Of a stretch of DNA of 64,000 nt, positions 16,068-24,263 are shown one piece after another. Both the position numbers and the translations under genes were made by a program. The first letter of the stretch is position 1. Every line of letters begins with the position of its first letter. Source of the DNA: Microbacterium pseudoresistens (lineage in GTDB: Bacteria; Actinomycetota; Actinomycetes; Actinomycetales; Microbacteriaceae); the NCBI RefSeq assembly GCF_013409745.1, contig NZ_JACCBH010000001.1, positions 1,550,001-1,614,000 on the forward strand, written 5' to 3'. The notes beneath the pieces were generated by a model, which was not told where the DNA came from, did not search any database, and saw nothing but the letters and a program-made list of their open reading frames with translations.

Positions 16068-17522
16068 TCAGTCCGCGTGGTTGCTCCGCAGCTCTGGGTA
16101 GTCTGACCAGGTACCGCCTGATCTCCTCTTGCGTCGGTCGGCCGTGTGGCCGCCGATGCCGATCACGTCAGCGATGACGGCGGCGGGCATACGCATCGAC
16201 AGAAGGCTCATCCGGGTCTCGCGCGATACCCGTACGCGGATCCCACGCTCCGCGAGGCGAAGCCGGATGTAGGCGGCCGTCATGTGCGCGCCCGGGGATA
16301 GCCCCTCGAACAGCCAGGGTGATTCCCCTCCGGCATACCCGCGACGGGGTTCCGCCGACAGTTGTCGACGAACGAGATCACCGACCGCGTCGTCGAGCAC
16401 GATGGGGGTGATACCGAACTGCACGGTCACCCGTTCTGGTGTGACGATGATCTGTTCGCGTTTCAGGCTGACCGTGCGACCGAGTAGTTGGGCGTAGACG
16501 AGCACGAACAGTCCGGCGACGCGCACTTCCAGCTCCACGCTCTCGTCTGTGAGGAGAACATCGGTGGCGCGCCATAGTTCCTCTTCGGTCATCGTCGCCA
16601 TCGTGTTTCGAGCAGCACGATCATGAGTGGCCAGGTCACCTGCCAGCCTCGATCTCGTCGCCCATCGGACGAAATGATCCACCGGTTCCCGGGTCTTGAT
16701 GCGGGCGGCGTAGTGGTCAAGTGAGCGCTGGTCAAGGTTTCCGAGGAGCATGCCTCTGGCATCCATCCAGGCCAGGAACCGCACGACAGCGGCAAGGCTG
16801 CCGCGCTGGCCGATGAACGCCTCCATGGATAGATCTCGTCCGCGATCACGGTAGCGTCGGTGCAGTTTGGGCAGGATGTCCCACCGGTAGAAGCGGCGGA
16901 GTTTGTTCCCAGACGTGGGCAGGAGGGTGCCCGCCAACGCGGTGACGTGCAGTGTGAGTTCATGCTGCAGCACGTGAATCTGCGGGAGTACGCCGGATTC
17001 GATGAGCAGCCGCCTGAAGTAGCGCGTCGCCGCACCCTGCTTGAGGAGATCAAGGGCCGAGTGGTCCACATCGACTGTGCCAGTGGCCATGCCTTTCAGT
17101 GTCGCTGCGACGTGCGGACGTCGAAGCCAGCGGACCACTGAGCGAGGGTCCATCGGAGCATCCGCGAGGTAGGCACGGAGACGGGTCAGCTCCACAGGAG
17201 TCGACGCGTCCGCGCCGATGAGGTCATCGAGCCGGACTTGCAAGCGGCACCGTCCACAGTGGGTGCCGGTCAAGAACTCTTCGCTGCCGCACGTGCGGCA
17301 CGCGAACCTGGGTGGGAGACCCGCGCAGGTCGCGCAGGTGATCGCACCCTCATCGGTGAGGAAAGCGAGGACTCGAACTTTCCCGCACAGCGGGCATTCG
17401 GCCGGGTTTCGTCGGAGTGCGCTGTAACAGACGTTGCAGATTCTCCCACCGAGCAAGGAATACAGGCCCTCGGCTGAGCGCCCACACCGGTCGCAGCTAC
17501 GGGTGGGTGTTGCTGCTGTCAT
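16068..17522 (-). CDS. Zinc-ribbon protein with degenerate tyrosine-recombinase domain (module gene 3)
   Basis: 484 residues. The first 95 carry six CxxC pairs (C10/13, 29/32, 43/46, 63/66, 75/78, 89/92), consistent with three zinc ribbons for nucleic-acid or protein binding. The C-terminal third resembles a tyrosine recombinase catalytic domain in outline: an LFVLVYAQLLGR helix, SRETRMSLLSMRMP where HxLR would be, then GIGGHTADRR and a late Tyr in TWSDYPEL. Several catalytic positions look changed, so it may be an accessory rather than an active recombinase. It overlaps the XRE gene by ATGA, and a frameshifted copy lies at 9634-11077. Confidence 0.65.
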   Translation of the reverse strand: MTAATPTRSCDRCGRSAEGLYSLLGGRICNVCYSALRRNPAECPLCGKVRVLAFLTDEGAITCATCAGLPPRFACRTCGSEEFLTGTHCGRCRLQVRLDDLIGADASTPVELTRLRAYLADAPMDPRSVVRWLRRPHVAATLKGMATGTVDVDHSALDLLKQGAATRYFRRLLIESGVLPQIHVLQHELTLHVTALAGTLLPTSGNKLRRFYRWDILPKLHRRYRDRGRDLSMEAFIGQRGSLAAVVRFLAWMDARGMLLGNLDQRSLDHYAARIKTREPVDHFVRWATRSRLAGDLATHDRAARNTMATMTEEELWRATDVLLTDESVELEVRVAGLFVLVYAQLLGRTVSLKREQIIVTPERVTVQFGITPIVLDDAVGDLVRRQLSAEPRRGYAGGESPWLFEGLSPGAHMTAAYIRLRLAERGIRVRVSRETRMSLLSMRMPAAVIADVIGIGGHTADRRKRRSGGTWSDYPELRSNHAD

Positions 17523-17866
17523 CGATCGGGATCGGCTGGACGGTGAAGTCGTGCCCGCACAGGGCGAAGATCGCCAATCGCGGCGTCACGCCCGCGTGCA
17601 GTGCCCGTCTTCCTGGCCACTGCCGATTGCGCCGCCACCGTGATCAGATCATTCGGCTGACATCCAAAGATGCGGCACAACGCCGCCAGAACTTCGACGT
17701 TCAGCCTCTCCGGAGTGCGGGTGACCAGCCGATACACCTGCTCGCGGGAGAGTTCGACGCCCTGCTCGCGCAAAGGGGCTAGCAACTCGGTGGTCTGGAA
17801 CATCCCGGCCCCGGCCATCACGGCGCGCAAGTGCCAGTCGATGGGGCCCTTGGACTCAGTTGTCAT
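17519..17866 (-). CDS. XRE-family HTH protein (module gene 2)
   Basis: 115 residues. A Cro/C1-type helix-turn-helix is clear: LREQGVELSREQVYRLV, then LNVEVLAALCRIFGCQPNDL. An Ala/Arg-rich basic tail follows. It overlaps the tyrosine recombinase upstream by 11 bases and the zinc-ribbon gene downstream by 4, so the three proteins are made together. It may direct or repress the recombinases. It is the small middle gene of the module; only its tail survives next to recombinase copy 1. Confidence 0.75.
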   Translation of the reverse strand: MTTESKGPIDWHLRAVMAGAGMFQTTELLAPLREQGVELSREQVYRLVTRTPERLNVEVLAALCRIFGCQPNDLITVAAQSAVARKTGTARGRDAAIGDLRPVRARLHRPADPDR

Positions 17867-19001
17867 TGCGGTTCTCCGTGTTCCTCTTCAGCGCGTCGGC
17901 GAGCACCCGGTTCTTGTAATCGTCGCCGACGGATGTGTAGATCGCGGTGGTCGAGGCAAACGCATGCCCCACCTGGTCCTGAACAAACTTCTCGCTGTAG
18001 CCCCACTCGATGAGGTTCGTCACATAGGTGTGCCGCAGCGAATGCAGCGTCAGCTCCTCCGGAAGCCCAGCCTCGTCGCGCAACTCAGCGAATCGATCGT
18101 TCAGATAGCGAGGACTGACCCTCGTCCGGCGCTCCGTCGGCCAGAGGATACCCGTCTCCCAATCGCCAGCCATCCGGGGCCGCCCCTGGTCCACCCAATG
18201 AGTGAGGCCGTCAACAATCCAGTCGAACTCGGGCACAGTCAGCACGGTCCGCCGCTTGGGTCCGGTGCCCCGCGTGCCCTTCCCATGCCGGACGTAGACG
18301 GCGCCGAAGTTGCCGAACTGCGCTGCCACCGGGTTCGATCGCAGGTCAGCGATGTCGAGCCCGACGCACTCGGAGCGCCGAAGCCCAAACGCATAGATGG
18401 TCTTGAACATCTGAGCATTCCGGAGCGCAGCAAGTGCCCCCTTCCTCTTCGTGCGAACGATGCTCTCGACCCGAGCATCTGCAGCATCGAAGAACTGCTC
18501 CAACTCATCGAACGTGAGGGCTCGTCGTCCCGGCGATCCCTCGTAGTCCAGCAGATGCGTGATCGTGTTCCAGTCGTGGCAGATCTGCTGCGGGGCAGAC
18601 CCGAAACGGGTCAGGCACTCCGCCTGCCAGCCGTACCGTTGGTCGGTGAGGAACTCGCAGAAGAGACGGACATCCGTCTGATAGCCCCGAATCGTCGACC
18701 TCGACAACAGCTTCGCTCCAGACCGCCCGCGGGATGAGTAGTCCTCGAGGTCCTGCGGCTGCCACTGCCACGGGTATGTTGCGCAGTACTCGGTGAAGTG
18801 CTCGATGAATCGCCGGCGTCGATCAATGGTTCTCGCCAGTAGGCCACGACTCGCCTGCTGATCCGACCACCCATCCAACATCGACTCGAAAACGTATTTA
18901 GCCTCATCGAGCGCGACGACGTTCCCGATCAATCGCAGCGAAGATTGACCAACATCACCTGGACCAGAGCTCACGTCTCTATGTTGCAGTAGATGCATCA
19001 T
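17856..19001 (-). CDS. Tyrosine recombinase/integrase (module gene 1)
   Basis: 381 residues from the ATG at 19001. The N-terminal half is a SAM-like core-binding domain (residues about 30-140). The catalytic domain keeps the first Arg (AFGLRRSE), the HxxR box (HSLRHTYV), the second His box (GHAFAST) and the nucleophile Tyr (AIYTSV), so it looks active. It is the leading gene of an overlapping trio with the XRE and zinc-ribbon genes and lies nearest the right edge of the island, beside the truncated CoA transferase. It probably drove insertion there. Confidence 0.88.
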   Translation of the reverse strand: MMHLLQHRDVSSGPGDVGQSSLRLIGNVVALDEAKYVFESMLDGWSDQQASRGLLARTIDRRRRFIEHFTEYCATYPWQWQPQDLEDYSSRGRSGAKLLSRSTIRGYQTDVRLFCEFLTDQRYGWQAECLTRFGSAPQQICHDWNTITHLLDYEGSPGRRALTFDELEQFFDAADARVESIVRTKRKGALAALRNAQMFKTIYAFGLRRSECVGLDIADLRSNPVAAQFGNFGAVYVRHGKGTRGTGPKRRTVLTVPEFDWIVDGLTHWVDQGRPRMAGDWETGILWPTERRTRVSPRYLNDRFAELRDEAGLPEELTLHSLRHTYVTNLIEWGYSEKFVQDQVGHAFASTTAIYTSVGDDYKNRVLADALKRNTENRNDN

Positions 19002-19258
19002 TCTTGCAACTGTCTGGTGCGCCTAGATGCCGAGGTAATGTGCTTGACGCCCTCCACGAGCCACCAAAGCCGGTCGCGGGCGTAGGCAGGCCCGCTTCTT
19101 GTCTCGATGATGCCCGCAAGACGAGCTCATCGAGCTCCTCCGAGGTTCTGAGCTCCCCAAACCAGACATCTCAGGACTGCAACTTCAATACAGGAAGACC
19201 CGATCAATCCAGAAATTCCTGAACAAGGATGCATCTGATGCCGATACTTCTCACTTAG
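19002..19258. other. Right edge of the metal-resistance island
   Basis: These 257 bases lie between the recombinase start and the first codons of a truncated CoA transferase. I see no gene. The element's right end and recombinase promoter should lie here. The CoA-transferase frame is closed by TAG at 19256-19258, so homologous coding sequence begins at or after 19259. I could not identify a terminal inverted repeat or target duplication by eye. Confidence 0.5.
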
Positions 19259-20071
19259 CGGATCATGGCGAACCATCCGCACATCGTGTACGGGTCCATC
19301 ACCGGCTTCGGCTCCGAGGGGCCCCTCGCTGAACACGCGGGCACTGAGGTCATCGTAGAGGCGGAGTCCGGTCTGATGAGTGTGACGGGCCTCCCGGGCG
19401 GAGAACCCGTCCGATTCGGCGTCGCGATGATCGACATCGCGAGCGGGCTTTCGGCCATGAACGGCATCCTTGCGGCGCTCATCGAGCGCGGGCGAACCGG
19501 TCGCGGCCGGCGGATAGAGGTCTCCTTGTTCGCTACAGCCATCAGCGGCCTGGGCACCGTGATCGCCAGCGCCTCCGCCGGCGGTGGAAATCCCCGGGCA
19601 TGGGGGAGTGCCCATCCTTCGATCGTCCCCTATCGCGCGTTCGCGACATCGGACGGCTATGTCGTCCTCGGCGCCACCAACGATCCGATGTATGAACGGC
19701 TGCTGCGCGCTCTTGACCTCGAGGACTTCGACCAGGAGGACTGGCGGGTGAATGCCGGGCGCGTCCGCGACCGTGAGGTGCTCGAACAGATGCTGGCCGC
19801 GCGAGTACGCGAGCTCTCTGCGGAAGAGGTCATGGGACGGCTCCGGAAGCATCGTGTGCTCGTTGCGCCCGTCCGAACGCCTGATGAAGCCGCGCGCGGC
19901 GAACAGGCGAGAGCACTGGGCCTCATCGTCGACGACGACGGGCTCCTCGTCGCGCGATCCCCGCTGAGCACGAACGGGACGCGACTGCTCCACTCCGCGC
20001 CCGCCCTGGGTGCGCACACCGAAGAAGTGCTTGCGGAACTGCGCATGATCCGAGAGGAAGCCGCACGATGA
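19259..20071 (+). pseudogene. CaiB/BaiF-type (class III) CoA transferase, 5'-truncated
   Basis: About 270 residues remain of a family that is usually near 400. The sequence starts mid-protein with HPHIVYGSITGFGSEGPLAEH, which lies around residue 120 in full-length members. The N-terminal part with the CoA-binding fold and catalytic Asp is missing. LMSVTGLPGGEPVRFGVAM and GRGRRIEVSLF are typical of the family. The break coincides with the edge of the mobile island, so insertion probably removed the 5' end. An ATG at 19265 keeps the rest translatable, but catalysis is not expected. It overlaps the permease gene by ATGA. Confidence 0.8.
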
Positions 20072-21072
20072 ACACCACCACGACGACCCGGCGCCTCGTC
20101 GAGGAAGAAGCGACAACTGCGTCGATGCGGCCAGTCATGGATCTGCTGAGGAACAGGGCGTTCCTCGGCATCGTGGTGCTCCTCCTTCTGGTCGCCTTCT
20201 TCGCGTGGCAGCTGCCCGAGACATACCTCACGGTCGACAACATGAAATCGATCCTCCAGCAGCAGTCGACGTTGATCGTGTTGGCGCTGGGCGTCACATT
20301 CGTGTTGATGATCGGCGAGTTCGACCTGTCCTTCTCCTTCACGATCGGGTTGTCGGCAGCGGTGTCGATCCTGCTGATGTCGGCGCTCGGGGTTCCTTGG
20401 TTGGTCGCCATCCTCGCCGGGATCATCATCGGGATGCTCGTCGGCGTGGCCAATGGCCTTGCAGTGGCGTGGGGGCGGGCGCCGGCCTTCATCGCGACGT
20501 TGGCTGTCGGCTCGGCGGCCACAGGTATCGAGCAACTGCTCACGGGCAACAACACCATCGCGAACGGTGTACCGGTCGAGTACCTCATGTTCACCCTGGA
20601 GGAGTTCGCTGGACTGCCCAGCTCCGTGTGGCTCACCCTGCTGTTGGTCGCGATCTCCGTTTTCATCGTCTCGTTCACGACATTCGGCCGCCGCGTACGC
20701 GCGACCGGACTCAACCCCACCGCTGTCGCACTCGCCGGGACGTCGGTCGAGCGCGTGCGGCTCGGGGCCTTCGTCATCATGGGCCTGCTCGCAGGTCTCG
20801 CGGGTGTCATGGTCTCGTCCCTCGGCGGCTCCTACTTCCCGAACAGCGGTTCCGGGCTCCTACTGCCGCCGTACTCTGCGGTATTCCTGGGAGCGGCGAT
20901 CATCGGCCGTGGCCGGTTCAGCCCCCTTGCCACGCTGTACGGCTTCGCGTTCATCGCTCTGCTGGAGCGCGGGCTGACGATGATGAATCAGAAGTCCGCC
21001 GTGATCATGCTCATCGAAGGGCTTGTGCTGCTGGTCGCCGTGGTGCTTGCCCGACAGGAGCGCAAGCGGTGA
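20068..21072 (+). CDS. Sugar-type ABC transporter permease (RbsC family)
   Basis: 334 residues with eight to ten hydrophobic segments. TLIVLALGVTFVLMIGEFDLS is the RbsC-type motif where GGIDLS is usual, and SAVFLGAAIIGRGRFSPL matches the conserved cytoplasmic loop. It forms the channel of a CUT2-type importer with the following ATPase and binding protein. It is coupled to the truncated CoA transferase upstream and by GTGA to the ATPase downstream. Confidence 0.88.
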   Translation: MNTTTTTRRLVEEEATTASMRPVMDLLRNRAFLGIVVLLLLVAFFAWQLPETYLTVDNMKSILQQQSTLIVLALGVTFVLMIGEFDLSFSFTIGLSAAVSILLMSALGVPWLVAILAGIIIGMLVGVANGLAVAWGRAPAFIATLAVGSAATGIEQLLTGNNTIANGVPVEYLMFTLEEFAGLPSSVWLTLLLVAISVFIVSFTTFGRRVRATGLNPTAVALAGTSVERVRLGAFVIMGLLAGLAGVMVSSLGGSYFPNSGSGLLLPPYSAVFLGAAIIGRGRFSPLATLYGFAFIALLERGLTMMNQKSAVIMLIEGLVLLVAVVLARQERKR

Positions 21073-22619
21073 GCGCCGTGGTACAAGTCATGGACGACGA
21101 CGTCGTTCTGCTTCGAGCGCACGGCGTGCGGAAGTCATTCGGCCCGGTCACGGTGCTCGATGGTGTCGACCTGACCCTGCGGGCGGGGCGCGTCGACGGG
21201 CTGATCGGCCGCAACGGCGCCGGCAAGAGCACGCTGGTGAACGTGCTGACCGGACGGCTGCCGGCCGACGAGATCGAACTCGAAGTCGGAGGCCGCCGTG
21301 TCGACGCGCACGGACCCGCGGACGCACTGGCGGCAGGCATCGTCGCCGTGCCGCAGGAGCTTGTCATGCCGATGGACATGACGGTCGTCGAAGTGGTGAC
21401 GTTCGGGGCCGAGCCGCGTCGTTTCGGTGTGCTGGATCTTCGACGCGCATCGCGTGAGGTGCGGGCACTCTTCGAATCGATGGGGCTCGACATCGACCCT
21501 CACGCGCGGGTGAGCGACCTACCGGTGTCGTGGCAGCGCGTCGTCATGGTCGCGCAGGCGCTTCATCGGCGCGCACGTGTGCTCATCCTCGACGAGCCCA
21601 CGGCTGCGATGAACGCCGAGGACTGCACACGCGTGCTCGATGTCGTCAGAAAAGTCCGGAACCGCGGGCTGGCAGTGCTGTACATCAGTCATCGGTTCGA
21701 CGAGGTCGAGGACGTTTGCGACCGGGTCACCGCGATGGCTGACGGCAGCGTCATCGATGTCCTCGAGGCGGGAGAGGTGACGCACGCCAGGCTGGTCGCC
21801 GCGATCACCGGCTCTGACGAACCCGCGCAACGCGGCGAGCGACGACCCGGAACAGTCCGAGCGGACAGCCCGGTGCTGCGGATGAAAGCGGTCACGGCTC
21901 CTCGTGTGGACGAGGTGGATCTGGTCGTCCGCCCGGGCGAGATCGTGGGCCTCGCAGGGCTCCCCGGTTCGGGCATCGGAGAGGTCTTCCAACTCATTTC
22001 GGGAAGGGCCCGGCTGGACGAAGGCAGCATCCATGTGGGAGAGCGTGCCGTCACGTCGCCGCGTCGTGCAGGGCGCCTGGGCATCGAGCTGCTTCCTGCG
22101 AGCCGTGCGGATGCTTCGCTCCCTGGAGAGCCGGTGCTGGAAAACCTCGGGCTTCCGGCGCTGCGCAGGCTCAGCGGCGCGCTCGGCTTCACCACCGTCC
22201 CGCGGCTGCGTCGAGGCGTGGCGGATGTCGTGCGCAGGCTGTCGCTTGCACCGGTAGTGGAACGTCGGATGTGGCAGCTCTCCGGCGGTAATCAACAGAG
22301 GGTTCTCGTCGGTGCAAAGTTGTTGGCCGAGCCGCGCTTCCTCCTCTTGGAGGATCCGACGGTGGGCGTCGATGTCGCGGCGCGGGCGGAGTTGCACCAG
22401 CTTCTCTGGAGTCTGGCGGACGGGGGCATGGGACTCGTCGTCGGATCGAGTGACGTGGATGAACTGCGCGAACTGTGCGATCGGATCGTCGCGATGCGGC
22501 GCGGTCGCATCGTCGCCGAATGGCCGGCTGGAGGGGTTACCGAACAGGAACTCCTCACGGCAGTGACAGGAAGTGGTGTCGGCAAAGCCGCCGGCACCGG
22601 GACACAGAAAGAAGGATGA
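21069..22619 (+). CDS. Sugar-type ABC transporter double ATPase (RbsA family)
   Basis: 516 residues with two ATPase domains. Domain 1 (about 15-240) has Walker A GRNGAGKST and Walker B LILDEPT, but its signature reads LPVSWQRV instead of LSGGQ. Domain 2 (about 265-500) has a good signature LSGGNQQR but a degenerate Walker A (GLPGSGIGE, no Lys) and LEDPT in place of LDEPT. One composite ATP site would thus use Walker A of domain 1 and the signature of domain 2, as in other RbsA proteins, but with unusually strong decay of the other site. It is coupled at both ends. Confidence 0.88.
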   Translation: MSAVVQVMDDDVVLLRAHGVRKSFGPVTVLDGVDLTLRAGRVDGLIGRNGAGKSTLVNVLTGRLPADEIELEVGGRRVDAHGPADALAAGIVAVPQELVMPMDMTVVEVVTFGAEPRRFGVLDLRRASREVRALFESMGLDIDPHARVSDLPVSWQRVVMVAQALHRRARVLILDEPTAAMNAEDCTRVLDVVRKVRNRGLAVLYISHRFDEVEDVCDRVTAMADGSVIDVLEAGEVTHARLVAAITGSDEPAQRGERRPGTVRADSPVLRMKAVTAPRVDEVDLVVRPGEIVGLAGLPGSGIGEVFQLISGRARLDEGSIHVGERAVTSPRRAGRLGIELLPASRADASLPGEPVLENLGLPALRRLSGALGFTTVPRLRRGVADVVRRLSLAPVVERRMWQLSGGNQQRVLVGAKLLAEPRFLLLEDPTVGVDVAARAELHQLLWSLADGGMGLVVGSSDVDELRELCDRIVAMRRGRIVAEWPAGGVTEQELLTAVTGSGVGKAAGTGTQKEG

Positions 22620-22621
22620 CC

Positions 22622-23692
22622 ATGAGGGACAAGATCTGGAAGCGCGTGCTCAGCGTCGCTGCGACGGCTTCCGTACTGAGTCTGGCGGCCTGTTCCGGCG
22701 GAGCGACGGGCGGGGGTGCGTCCGCAGACGCGGGCAACGGCGGCGACGGCATCGAGAAGCACACCATCGGATGGGTGGACGGCACGCTCGCCGGTTCGTT
22801 CCAGGAGCGGCTGCACGACATCGCCGAAGAGGCGGTCGAGCACATCGGCTGGGAGATGCAGACGGTGGACACGGCGGGCGACGCCTCCAAGGCCGCCCCC
22901 GGCGTCTCCAGCCTCGTCTCCTCGGGCGTCGACGCCATCATCATGTCGGCCGTGACCCCGTCCACCGCTCGCGCCGGGCTCATCCAGGCGCAGGCCAAGG
23001 GCATCCCGGTCCTGATGGTCGGGTCGGCCGTCGATGACAGCCTCGACGACGAGCTCGGTCTCACCTATATCGGCGAGGACGAGGACGGGCTGACGGCGCC
23101 GCTGGCCGAGCTGATGACCACGCAGCTCGCCGCGGGCGACAAGGTCGGCGTGCTCTACACGACGGCGCTCGCCTCCGCGGTGCAGCGCACCGACGCTCTG
23201 ACGGCGGAGCTGAGCGAGGCGGGCATCACGGTGATCGACCCGCTGGAGACCGGGTTCGACTTCAGCGCCGGGCAGAAGAACGCCTCGACGCTGATCAACC
23301 AGAATCCGGACATGACGGCGATCATCTCGATCTTCGACCTGTGGACGGCGGCGACGGTCAGCTCGGTGAAGTCGTCGGGCAAGGACATCAAGGTCTACTC
23401 GTACTATGCGGATGCGGTGAACAACCCGTTGATGAAGGACAACCCGGACATGGTGCTCGGGTTGGCGGACGGCGACATGATCTCCAGTCCTCTTCTCGCG
23501 ATCGACAAGCTGATCGCCTTCTTCGAGAACGGAACCGCGATCGACGCCAGCGGCCAGCAGGATTACAACTACGTGGCGGTCACGCAGGACACGCTGCCGC
23601 CGGGCGAGCAGAACGGTCCCGTGGCGCCGGAGGATGCGCTGGACCCGTATTACACGAAGTGGGCCGACGAGTACGGGATCCCCGCATCCTGA
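22622..23692 (+). CDS. Sugar-type ABC transporter substrate-binding lipoprotein
   Basis: 356 residues from the ATG at 22622 (GAAGG at good spacing; an ATG at 22616 overlapping the previous stop would add two residues). The signal peptide has lipobox SLAAC. The periplasmic-binding-protein type 1 fold is visible in IGWVDGTLAGSFQERL, VDAIIMSAVTPST and GIPVLMVGSAVDDSLDDE. It binds the substrate of this CUT2-type importer outside the cell. The substrate is unknown; no ribose-type signature can be recognised. The neighbouring enzymes suggest a small hydroxylated acid or alcohol rather than a hexose. Confidence 0.88.
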   Translation: MRDKIWKRVLSVAATASVLSLAACSGGATGGGASADAGNGGDGIEKHTIGWVDGTLAGSFQERLHDIAEEAVEHIGWEMQTVDTAGDASKAAPGVSSLVSSGVDAIIMSAVTPSTARAGLIQAQAKGIPVLMVGSAVDDSLDDELGLTYIGEDEDGLTAPLAELMTTQLAAGDKVGVLYTTALASAVQRTDALTAELSEAGITVIDPLETGFDFSAGQKNASTLINQNPDMTAIISIFDLWTAATVSSVKSSGKDIKVYSYYADAVNNPLMKDNPDMVLGLADGDMISSPLLAIDKLIAFFENGTAIDASGQQDYNYVAVTQDTLPPGEQNGPVAPEDALDPYYTKWADEYGIPAS

Positions 23693-23723
23693 CCCGAACC
23701 CGCCATCCGCTCAAGGAGGAGAC

Positions 23724-24263
23724 ATGACAGCACGACGCAGGATCGTAACAGGCCACGACGCCCAGGGGGCGTCTGTGATCGTCGGCGATGAGAGGGTCGT
23801 CCCGAGGACATCACCCGGTATCCCGGGGATGGAGATGAGCTATCTCTGGGCGGCCGACGGCCCCCAGCGGTATCCCGACGACGGATCCGAGCCCGCGTGG
23901 GACTCGCACTTCCCGCCCGTGGGAGGCTTCCGCTTCGTGACATACTCGTTGCCGCCGGTGGGCCATCCGGTGCCCGCCGAAGCGGCCGGCGAGGAGGCGC
24001 AGGCGCACGCGCGGAGGACGTTCCCCGGACTTCTCGACACGTATGAGGACGACGGATCGGGGACGCACACCTCCGACACGACCGATGTGGCGATCGTGCT
24101 GTCGGGCGAGGTCGTCCTCGGCCTGTCGGACGGCTCGGAGACAGTGCTGAGGGCGGGCGACACGATCGTGCAGAACGGCACGGCGCACAGCTGGGAGAAC
24201 CGGAGCGCCGAGCGCGCCGAGTTGCTCTTCGTGCTCATCGGCGCGGAGCGGAGCGGATCATGA
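23724..24263 (+). CDS. Cupin-domain protein
   Basis: 179 residues from the ATG at 23724, with AAGGAGGA just before it. The cupin barrel lies in the C-terminal half: THTSDTTDVAIVLSGEVVL forms the first motif with its His, then LRAGDTIVQNGTAHSW forms the second. The N-terminal half is not recognised. Such proteins are metal-dependent isomerases, dioxygenases, decarboxylases or binding proteins. Here it lies between the transporter and the dehydrogenases and probably acts on the same substrate. It overlaps the alcohol dehydrogenase by ATGA. Confidence 0.8.
   Translation: MTARRRIVTGHDAQGASVIVGDERVVPRTSPGIPGMEMSYLWAADGPQRYPDDGSEPAWDSHFPPVGGFRFVTYSLPPVGHPVPAEAAGEEAQAHARRTFPGLLDTYEDDGSGTHTSDTTDVAIVLSGEVVLGLSDGSETVLRAGDTIVQNGTAHSWENRSAERAELLFVLIGAERSGS

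Noticed and set aside
20205..21068. Open frame upstream of the RbsA-type ATPase through the permease gene
   Set aside because: Arg/His-rich shadow of the permease; ATPase homology begins after the GTG at 21069.
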